Positions 39,722 through 47,800 of a DNA stretch of 64,000 nucleotides are shown here, piece by piece (the first letter of the stretch is position 1; every line of letters begins with the position of its first letter). A program made the position numbers and the translations under genes. The notes below the pieces were generated by a model. That model was not told where the DNA came from. It saw nothing but the letters and a program-made list of their open reading frames with translations, and did no database searches. The DNA is from Polaribacter septentrionalilitoris (lineage in GTDB: Bacteria > Bacteroidota > Bacteroidia > Flavobacteriales > Flavobacteriaceae), in NCBI RefSeq assembly GCF_009832745.1, contig NZ_VRMJ01000041.1, positions 67,001-131,000 on the forward strand, read 5' to 3'.

Positions 39722-42679
39722 TTACTGAATCACTATTTTTTTAGATAACGTTTTACTTTTATTATTCATAACCACAATATAAAGTCCAGAGGGTAACTCA
39801 GAAATATGTATTGATTTACTCTTCTTGCTTGAGTTAGATCTTAGATTTTTTGTTAATACAATTTTTCCTGTCGAGTTAAAAATTTGAATATTAGTATCAA
39901 GATCAAAATATTTACCTGAAAAATTTAAAGTATTAATCACCGGGTTTGGGAAAAGATTTGCTTCATTATCAACAATAAAATCAACTATATTTAATGTGCC
40001 ATCATCAGTAAATGGGTTTGTGCCATTTATTATTTCTTGCCTGTCGCTTACTAAATCTCTATCTGTATCTAGCATAGGTACCGTAAAATTGCTAGACCAA
40101 TTGATCTTTATTGTTTGGTTTAGTTGGGTAGCTACAAACTTTAGGAAAAGATCTCCATTTCGTTCTTTATAAAAGGAGCTATTATTAGAGCTCGTTAGAG
40201 TTGCTAAAGAGTTGCTTTCTGTTAAGCTTTTTCCAGCTAGTGATACATTTAAACCACCAAGTCTACCGAAGTCTGAAAACTTTACAATATAGTTATCGCC
40301 AACTTTTGCATTTTCCATAGCTATATTAATGCTTTTATTGGTAGGTAGAGCTTCGAAAGTATAGTTGTATTGAAATCCTTCGTTAACGATAAATGGAAAT
40401 TGAATAAAAGTTTTAAAGCCATAGATATGATATGCAGAGGCTATTGGAGTATTATTTTTAATTCTTCTGCAAGATACATTTGGAATTTGAGCAGTGGCTA
40501 ATCCAGGAAAACGTAATACAGAAGATGCAAAATTATGCTCGCTTACATAAGCTCTAACCCAGTGAGAAGGTTTTGTTTCATCTCCGACCAACATAAATGG
40601 ATGATTGCTTACAATAGAGGAATTCGCTTTACCCGTTAGAGAGCCATCTTCATCTAATAAAACAGTAATCCAGTTTCTTGGGTGAGAGGGATTTTGAGGT
40701 CTGGTGTCATCATTTTTAATGGGAATATCAAAATTTGGTAATATGATATGAGGTATTTTATTATTTTCGGTAGTTATACCAGAAAGATGATGATTGGTGT
40801 GCTTGGTAGCTGCACCACCACTGCTTATAAATGTTCTTTTGCCTGTGTTCCAACCGACAAAGTGAGAATCTCTAATTTGTCCTGGACCATCATACATTCT
40901 ATATAGCCTTGCGTTTCCTTGTAAAATTCCTGTTCCAGAATCTGCTACAATCACAGATTTTTTGATTTGGGAAAAACTTGCAAATTGAATAGCCGTAGCA
41001 TTATCAACAAGAATATTATTATAGAAAACGAGATTGTTGGTGTAATCGAATCTATTTCCAACACTATTTCCTAAACCTGAATAGACCCCAAGTTTATTAG
41101 CATACCAGGTGCAATCTTCAAATAAATGCTCGTCTTTGTTTAACCAACCTCTATTGCTCAGTATCTTATGATTTTCCGTAAGTTGATCAAAAACATCTAC
41201 ACCACTTGTGCAACTATGCGCTTTATTCCCTTTAAAAAGACCTAAAGGTTCTTTGTAAGGTTCTATACCGTTAAATCTAGGATCTTTAGCAGAGTCTCCC
41301 ATGGGTTTTTTAGGAAATGCAAACCAATAACCAGTTCCTTCTGTTCCTGCTGCAACATTATTTTCAAATATATTATTAGGATTGGTTATCCAATAGGTAG
41401 CTGGTGTTCTATTTTGTACCTCATTAAGTTGATTGTCAGAAGGTGTGACTTCTTCACCTTTTAATGGTTTTATAGTTAGTAGTGCAACGTTGTTTTTTAT
41501 CACATTAAATCTTTCGCTTCCATCTTCTAAAAATACACCATGTCCTATATGGTCATAAATAAAATTATTATCTACTCTTGTATAGCTTGTGCCATGAATC
41601 GTAATGGCTCTATTAAAAGATTTATGAATGCTAGAATTTTTAATATATTGTCCAGATCCGAATTCGTGTAATAAATGCCAGTGCCATGGATATTTACCCA
41701 ATTTTGCTTTTTGCCCCATTCTGTATAACTCAATATTACTAGCATTAAGTGTACTATTGGCCATTGCCATGATATGTCCACCAAAACCAGTTTGTTCGCT
41801 ATTTGGATGTCCTTGAATTTTTATATTATGAGTTAAAAGACCAACTTCAGCTCTTAAATCGGCTGTCCAAGTTTTGCTGTCTTTTGCTCTTGTGTATGTT
41901 TTTACGGCACTAAAATGGGGGTATTTTAAAGCTTCAAGAAAAGTGATTTTTAATTTATCCGCACTAATAGCGCTGATAGTTCTTTTTTCGGCCTCTTGCC
42001 AATTGGTTCTGCTTGATACAATAACAATTTCATCACCAACCTCCCAATCAATAGGTTTAGTCATTGTTATTTCTTTTGAACCTATAGAGGCATTGGCACC
42101 GAGATGTGTCCAGCTTATTTTTTCTTTACCGTGTAATTCTATTGTACCTCCTCCCATTGCACCTATAAAATTATCACCCATTCTTCCTGAGCTTTTTTTA
42201 TCTTCTCCAATAAGAGTAATCTTACATTTACCATTGGCGATGTAAGGTTGATTTTCGGTACCAATCTCAAAAAGTGCACTGGCACCCATAACTAGAATCT
42301 TTTCAGTTTCTAATTCTATTGCTGCATTATTTGTTTGTCCTTTAATTGCCTGTAAAACACCCTGTATAGTAATTGCTTTCGCTTTAATAACACCTACCAA
42401 ATCTACCTTTATTCCTTTCGGTATTAAAACCTCATCATTTGCTGTTGGTACAGATCCAGTAGACCATATTGCTGTATCTTGCCAACTGCCATTTTTTATA
42501 GCTTGTATGGGTGCAAGTAAGGCATCTAATGGTTTAACTGTAGTTTGGTGACTTGTAAATAGAGTTGATTCTTCATTATAATTATCAGAATTTACCACAC
42601 TTAAAACAGGTGATTTATTAGCTGATAGTTCAAAAATTACAGTAAACAAAACAAATGTATAAAGAATACTTTTTTTCAT
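39722..42679 (-). CDS. Secreted G8-domain, parallel beta-helix protein with T9SS sorting tail
   Basis: The 985-residue protein has a signal peptide (MKKSILYTFVLFTVIFELSA). A G8-like domain follows (about 60-170: GSWQDTAIWSTGSVPTANDEVLIPKGIKVDL, ITIQGVLQAI), then a long right-handed beta-helix region full of Asn/Gly turns (GHGVFLEDGSERFNVIKNNVALL, NNIFENNVAAGTEGTGYWFAFP, NNLVFYNNILVDNATAIQFA). A Ca-binding-like DRDLVSDRQEIINGTNPFTDDG precedes a type A T9SS tail (LFPNPVINTLNFSG, IFNSTGKIVLT, LPSGLYIVVMNNKSKTLSKKIVIQ). G8 plus beta-helix is also found in vertebrate CEMIP/TMEM2, which act on hyaluronan. This suggests carbohydrate binding or cleavage at the cell surface. PorU and PorV in this window would handle its export. 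Confidence 0.87.
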   Translation of the reverse strand: MKKSILYTFVLFTVIFELSANKSPVLSVVNSDNYNEESTLFTSHQTTVKPLDALLAPIQAIKNGSWQDTAIWSTGSVPTANDEVLIPKGIKVDLVGVIKAKAITIQGVLQAIKGQTNNAAIELETEKILVMGASALFEIGTENQPYIANGKCKITLIGEDKKSSGRMGDNFIGAMGGGTIELHGKEKISWTHLGANASIGSKEITMTKPIDWEVGDEIVIVSSRTNWQEAEKRTISAISADKLKITFLEALKYPHFSAVKTYTRAKDSKTWTADLRAEVGLLTHNIKIQGHPNSEQTGFGGHIMAMANSTLNASNIELYRMGQKAKLGKYPWHWHLLHEFGSGQYIKNSSIHKSFNRAITIHGTSYTRVDNNFIYDHIGHGVFLEDGSERFNVIKNNVALLTIKPLKGEEVTPSDNQLNEVQNRTPATYWITNPNNIFENNVAAGTEGTGYWFAFPKKPMGDSAKDPRFNGIEPYKEPLGLFKGNKAHSCTSGVDVFDQLTENHKILSNRGWLNKDEHLFEDCTWYANKLGVYSGLGNSVGNRFDYTNNLVFYNNILVDNATAIQFASFSQIKKSVIVADSGTGILQGNARLYRMYDGPGQIRDSHFVGWNTGKRTFISSGGAATKHTNHHLSGITTENNKIPHIILPNFDIPIKNDDTRPQNPSHPRNWITVLLDEDGSLTGKANSSIVSNHPFMLVGDETKPSHWVRAYVSEHNFASSVLRFPGLATAQIPNVSCRRIKNNTPIASAYHIYGFKTFIQFPFIVNEGFQYNYTFEALPTNKSINIAMENAKVGDNYIVKFSDFGRLGGLNVSLAGKSLTESNSLATLTSSNNSSFYKERNGDLFLKFVATQLNQTIKINWSSNFTVPMLDTDRDLVSDRQEIINGTNPFTDDGTLNIVDFIVDNEANLFPNPVINTLNFSGKYFDLDTNIQIFNSTGKIVLTKNLRSNSSKKSKSIHISELPSGLYIVVMNNKSKTLSKKIVIQ

Positions 42680-43041
42680 ATTAAAAAGGGTATTAGAAGG
42701 TATTAGTATGGCATTACTTTTTTCTAATGTATAGGATGTTAAGCAGTCAACTATCCTGTTCTATCTGTTTTTTTTTGATCGATTTCAAATAAATAATCTC
42801 TTTTAAACGAGCCAAATTTTGGTAAGATTGCCTTCATCATATTTTTTATAGGTGAACTACTTTAATTAAGATATAACAGCATAAAAACTTTACAATTTCA
42901 ATTTTCTTTGAAATAAAAACAATCATAAGCAGTAAAAACTTTAGATTTTGAGGAACTAGTAAATTAGTAATATTTAATTTATCAAATTCATAAATAAATT
43001 GAGATATACTAAAAAATAGTGTGTAGTCTATTTATTCTCTC
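42680..43041. other. Gap between the G8-domain gene and the gat leader
   Basis: These 362 bases are AT-rich. The only candidate in them is a 29-codon frame on the minus strand (42751-42840, beginning MMKAILPKFGSFKRDYLF), which has an A-rich start context but no known relatives that I can name. I see no exact -7 box for the G8-domain gene. Confidence 0.5.
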
Positions 43042-43049
43042 TATATTTG
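43042..43049 (+). promoter_or_regulatory. -7 box of the gat operon
   Basis: TATATTTG is an exact match, 18 bases before the leader-peptide ATG. Transcription would begin near 43054. The -33 region has no clear TTG. Confidence 0.6.
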
Positions 43050-43067
43050 ACGCTCAGTTAGAAAAAA

Positions 43068-43115
43068 ATGATCAATAATAATAACAATAATAATTTCAAT
43101 AATCCTAATTTCTAG
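43068..43115 (+). CDS. Asn-rich attenuator leader peptide of the gat operon
   Basis: The 15-codon frame reads MINNNNNNNFNNPNF and ends in TAG. Ten of its fifteen residues are Asn (nine AAT and one AAC), seven of them consecutive at 43074-43094. An A-rich stretch (GAAAAAAATG) gives the usual Bacteroidota ribosome-binding context. A promoter lies upstream and a terminator/antiterminator pair downstream, followed by the genes that make Asn-tRNA(Asn). Slow reading of Asn codons when charged tRNA(Asn) is scarce would allow read-through. It has no likely function as a peptide. Confidence 0.85.
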   Translation: MINNNNNNNFNNPNF

Positions 43116-43172
43116 GATTGGAAGGTTGTTGTTTAATAATATAAAAAGCCTTCCAATTTGGAAGGCTTTTTT
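43101..43172 (+). promoter_or_regulatory. Transcription attenuator of the gat operon
   Basis: Segment 1 AATCCTA (43101-43107) pairs with segment 2 TAGGATT (43113-43119) across the leader stop codon. The antiterminator strand TTGGAAGG (43118-43125) is identical to the 3' arm of the terminator and can pair with CCTTCCAA (43149-43156). A ribosome stalled within the first Asn codons leaves this strand free, so the antiterminator forms. A ribosome reaching the stop codon covers it and the terminator forms. The design is that of classical amino-acid leader attenuators. Confidence 0.8.
43143..43172 (+). terminator. Attenuator terminator of the gat operon
   Basis: AAAAAGCCTTCC (43143-43154) pairs perfectly with GGAAGGCTTTTT (43160-43171) around a five-base loop, followed by T. 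Confidence 0.92.
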
Positions 43173-43211
43173 GTTATTCTGAACTTTTTTCAGAATCTAA
43201 AAATAAGAAAG

Positions 43212-43478
43212 ATGAGTAAAATGATGACAGTCGACATTCTGTCGAGTATTAAAGGAGCCAAAGAATCTGATACAGTCAGTAAATTGTTTGATGTAATTAA
43301 AAAAGCAAATACATCAACAAGTAATTTGGGTAATAATTCTAATAATGCCTTGTCTTTAGATGATTTAAGAGAAGATGTTGTAATTGATAGTTCTCAAATA
43401 GAAAAAGATATCATCATGGAAAACTTTCCAAAGAAAAAGGATGGTTATTTAGTGGTTGCTAAAGTGATAGAAGAATAG
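43212..43478 (+). CDS. gatC: Divergent GatC-like subunit of Asp/Glu-tRNA amidotransferase
   Basis: GatC is the small subunit that holds GatA and GatB together. The 88-residue product lacks the usual GatC N-terminal signature (a helix with LAxLARL), but its second half matches the GatC ending: LREDVV, then a helix, then NFPKKKDGYLVVAKVIEE, which parallels LREDxV...NAPKxxxxyFxVPKVxE. An Asn/Ser/Thr-rich stretch (NTSTSNLGNNSNNA) replaces part of the middle. Position is decisive: one base before gatA and directly behind the attenuator. I start at 43212; an earlier in-frame TTG at 43158 lies in the terminator loop. It could be a replaced or strongly drifted gatC. Confidence 0.65.
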   Translation: MSKMMTVDILSSIKGAKESDTVSKLFDVIKKANTSTSNLGNNSNNALSLDDLREDVVIDSSQIEKDIIMENFPKKKDGYLVVAKVIEE

Positions 43479-43479
43479 T

Positions 43480-44880
43480 ATGGAGTCACAGATACATAAA
43501 ATTCATCAGCAATTGATGAATAAAGAAATTTCTTGTACAGACTTGGTTCAAGGAAAATTAGATTTACTCAAAACAAACACGCATAACACCGTAAATTCAT
43601 TATTAGACAATATTGCTTTAGATTTAGCCAAAAAAGTAGATGCTAAAATTGGAAACGGAGAAGAAATAGGTTTGTTAGAAGGAATTCCATTTGGAATCAA
43701 AGACGTGTATATGGTTCAAGGAACGTATACCACGGCTAGTTCTGATTTGCTAAAGAAATATAAATCCCCGTACACAGCAACTGCAATTCAGAAATTGTTA
43801 GCTGCTGGAGCAATTCCTTTAGTAAAAGAAAATTGTGATAGTTTTGGACATGGGTCATCATCAGAAAACACCATTTTTGGTGCAGTAAAAAATGCAATAA
43901 ATCCTGATTTAGTTGGTGGTGGTTCAAGTGGAGGTTCTGCAGTAAACGTTGCCAAAGACTACACTGTGTTTTCAATTGGTGGAGATACAGGAGGTTCTAT
44001 TCGTCAACCTGCAGGATACAATAATGTCTATGGATTAAAACCAACGTATGGAAGAATTTCACGTTTTGGGTTGATGGCCTATGCATCATCTACAGATTGT
44101 GTGGGGCCTATTGCAAAATCGATAGAAGATATTAGAATCGTCTTAAATGTGATGAGTGGAAAAGACGTAAAAGATCAAACCACATATCCATCAGAAAAAA
44201 TATCAAAAGAAAATAGTATTGCAATAGATGAGGTAAAATCAGTAGGCTATTTCAAAAACTTTATTGAAAGTGATGCGATTTCACCAGAAATTAAAGCTGA
44301 TTTTTTAAGAACAATAGATAAAATAAAAGCAAAAGGCATTGCAATAAAAGAATTGGATTTCTTTGAATCTGATACGTTAGTTTCAACCTATTATACACTA
44401 GCAATGGCTGAAACTGCATCGAATTTGTCACGATTAGATGGTACAAATTATGGTAACAGAATTGAAGGCGATAATCTTAAAGATACGTATTCAATAACAC
44501 GTTCAGAAAATTTTTCTGAAGAAACAAAACGAAGAATTGTTGGTGGAAACCAGGTATTGTCTCAAGGGTTTTCTGATGAAATTTATTTAAAAGGCTTAAA
44601 CTTAAGAGATCAAATTGCTGCGAATTTTGAAAAAGACTTTAGCGAAGTTGATATTATTTTATCACCAGTAACCCCAAATACTCCTCCTAAAATTGGAGAC
44701 AGCTTAAAAGATCCTTTAGCTATGTATTTGTCAGATGCATACACAGTTGGGTTCAGTTTAGGGCAATTACCAACATTAACTGCTCCACAAGGAACAGCAA
44801 CAGGAATTCAAATTACGGCGGCCCAAAATAATGATGCTAAGGTTTTACAATTTGCGAACTTCTTAAAACAATTGATATAA
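43480..44880 (+). CDS. gatA: Asp-tRNA(Asn)/Glu-tRNA(Gln) amidotransferase subunit A
   Basis: GatA is the glutaminase subunit; it frees ammonia from glutamine (or asparagine) and passes it to GatB. The 466-residue protein has the amidase-signature triad: Lys74 in GIPFGIKDV, the cis-Ser in VGGGSSGGSAVN (about 145-156), and the nucleophile Ser173 in IGGDTGGSIRQPAG. It continues with YGLKPTYGRISRFGLMAYASSTDCVGPIA, a GatA hallmark. The stop codon TAA overlaps the ATG of the next gene by one base (TAATG), so GatA and GatB-AspRS are translationally coupled. Confidence 0.95.
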   Translation: MESQIHKIHQQLMNKEISCTDLVQGKLDLLKTNTHNTVNSLLDNIALDLAKKVDAKIGNGEEIGLLEGIPFGIKDVYMVQGTYTTASSDLLKKYKSPYTATAIQKLLAAGAIPLVKENCDSFGHGSSSENTIFGAVKNAINPDLVGGGSSGGSAVNVAKDYTVFSIGGDTGGSIRQPAGYNNVYGLKPTYGRISRFGLMAYASSTDCVGPIAKSIEDIRIVLNVMSGKDVKDQTTYPSEKISKENSIAIDEVKSVGYFKNFIESDAISPEIKADFLRTIDKIKAKGIAIKELDFFESDTLVSTYYTLAMAETASNLSRLDGTNYGNRIEGDNLKDTYSITRSENFSEETKRRIVGGNQVLSQGFSDEIYLKGLNLRDQIAANFEKDFSEVDIILSPVTPNTPPKIGDSLKDPLAMYLSDAYTVGFSLGQLPTLTAPQGTATGIQITAAQNNDAKVLQFANFLKQLI

Positions 44881-47800
44881 TGGAGTTAGAACACTTAAAT
44901 GAGCTGTTAAAAAAGCACGAATTAGAATTGGTGATTGGTTTAGAAACACACGTTCGTTTAAACACAAATACCAAATTGTTTTGTTCTTGTGCAAACCAAG
45001 AAACTGACCAACCCAACACAAATATATGCTCTGTTTGTACAGGGCAAATGGGAGTTTTACCTTCTATAAATAAAGTAGCCATTAAAAAAGCAATTTATTT
45101 TGGAAAAGCAGTAAAATCTACTTTTGAAAATGAAGTGATTTCTTGGGATAGAAAACATTATGAGTATCCTGATAATCCTAAAAATATTCAGATTACTCAG
45201 TTTCATAATCCTGTAATTCCAGATGGTCAAGTTTCTTGTTTTAGAAATGATGGATCTCAATTTACAGTAAACTTAACACAAGTTCATATTGAAGAAGATG
45301 CTGCAAAATTAATGCACGAAAAGAACCTTTCTTTGGTTGATTTTAATAAGGCTGGTGTTCCTTTAATCGAAATTGTTACAGAACCTTGTATTCGTCATAT
45401 TGAAGATGCATCTACTTACGCACAATACATTCAAAGAATTGTTCAGAATTTAAAAATCTCTGAAGCAAATCTTGAAAAAGGGGAATTTAAATCGGATGTT
45501 TCTGTATCACTTAGAAAAAAACATAGTTACAACTTAAATCCGCGTACAGAAATCAAAAACTTGAACTCATTTAAGTTTATGATTGAAGCGTTAAAAGAAG
45601 AAGTTGAAAAACAACTCAACTACTATATAGAACATAAAGAATTTAGACCAGACCAAACTACGGTTTTGTTTGATGCCGATTTAAAGCAGACCAAAACAAT
45701 GCGTAAAAAGGAATTTGAGGCGGATTATCGATTCATTTCAGAACCAGATTTACCATTTGTAAACATCAAAAATATAGTAGAAACTATTGATGTTGATATC
45801 AGTTCTTTACCTTTTGCAGTAGAATCTATTTTGATTAAAGGTGGAGTTTTACCACAAGATGCAAAGTTTTTTACTGCGGATTCTTTACGTTCAGAAACTT
45901 TTGTTGCAATTAATGATGTGATACAAGACCCATCTTTTGTCGCAAAAACTTTGGTGAATAATATTGCAGCTGATGAATATGCAAATATTCATAGTGTTGC
46001 TCAGTTGATTGAAATTTTCCAATTATTTAAAGAAGAAAAAATTACTTCGGTTTTAGTTCAAAACGGAATTACGAGATACTTAAAAGATAGAACTTTCGAT
46101 TACAAAAAGTACTTTGATGAAAACACGATTTCAGAAAGTCAAATTAAAGATGCTGTAACTAAAGTTATTTCGGAAAATGAAGCGATTGCGAACGATATTA
46201 AAAATGGCAACCAAGGTAAAGCTGGAATTTTAGTCGGTAAAACCATTAAAATTATTGGTAAAGGAGCCTCTGGAAAAGTAATACGAGAAGAAATACTAAA
46301 AGCTCTTAGCAATTCACCTATAGCTTCAAGCAATAAGCCAACAACTAAAAACCAAGAACTAAAAACCAACAACCAACAAGCAACAGCCAATAACCAATCA
46401 GAAGAATTACCAGAAATTCCAATTGTTATAAAAGATGAGTATAGAACACATAAAATTGCGCAACTTTCTGAAAAATCAATTGATGAAGACGTTACTTTAG
46501 CAGGTTGGGTAGCTAGTGTTCGTGATCATGGAGAATTGATATTCATCGATTTACGCGGATCTAATAACGAAATTTTTCAAGTACGTTTAAGTAGAGAAAC
46601 TTTTCCGAATTTAGACGAATTGGTAAAACTGAAACCAGAAACCGTAATCACTGTAAAAGGAATTGTTGTTCAACGTAAAGAAGACGATTATAATTCAGGA
46701 TTAAGAACTGGTAAAATAGAACTAGAAACATCTACATTAGAAATATTAAACTTATCGAAAACCTTACCTTTTGAGATAAAAAGAGCCACAAAATCGAACG
46801 AAAATGTTCGTTTTCAATACAAATTTTTAGATCATAGAAATGATGATGTTCGCAGAGCAATCGTAAATCGTCATAAAGTGATTAAGTTGTTAAGAGATAT
46901 TCTTGATGAAGAAGAATTCTTAGAAATTGAAACGCCAATTTTAACAGCTGGAACAGATGAAGGGGCTAGAGAGTTTATTGTGCCCACAAGAAAACAAGCA
47001 GGGTCGTTTTATACATTGCCACAAGCGCCACAACAATTCAAACAAATGTTGATGGTAGGTGGATTTGAAAAATACTTCCAAATTGCACGTTGTTTTAGAG
47101 ATGAAGATTCTCGTGGAGATCGTCAACCAGAATTTACTCAATTAGATATTGAAATGGCATATGCAAGTATGCAGCAAATCATAGATTTAAACACTAAAAT
47201 GTTTAATGAAGTGGTGAAAAAAATCTATGGTAAAAAATGGATTTTACATCCTTTTACAACCATTACCTACAAAGAAGCGATGGATAAATATGGTTGTGAT
47301 CGACCAGATTTACGTTTTGGTTTGGAAATGCAAGACATTACTGAGATTGTAAAAGACACTACTTTTCAAGTTTTTAGTAAACCTATAGAAGAAGGTGGAA
47401 TTGTAAAATGTATCAAGGTTTCAGCTGCTGAACAAGGCAACAAACGTATGTCTAAAGGTCAGATTGAAAACTTAACAGCCATTGCACAACAACATGGCTT
47501 AGGTGGTTTGGCATACATTATCGTAAATGAAAATGATTTGCAATCGCCAATAATTAAATTTTTAGGCGAAGAAATTGCAGCCAATATCATTAAAGCAACT
47601 GATGCTCAAGTTGGAGATATTGTCTTCTTTTCTGCTGCAGATTATACCACAGCAAATAAAGCTTTAGATGCTGTTCGTCAAGAAATGGGAAGAATCTTAA
47701 AATTGATAAATCCAAAAGAATTAAGACCAGCTTGGGTAGTAGATTTTCCAATGTTCGAGAAAAATGATGATGGTAGATGGACGTTTACACACAATCCATT

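Noticed and set aside
42751..42840. 29-codon minus-strand frame upstream of the G8-domain gene
   Set aside because: It is too short and has no relatives I recognise; mentioned only under the gap entry.
43158..43211. Longer N-terminus for the gatC-like gene from a TTG
   Set aside because: The TTG lies in the loop and 3' arm of the attenuator terminator; the ATG at 43212 is the first sensible start.
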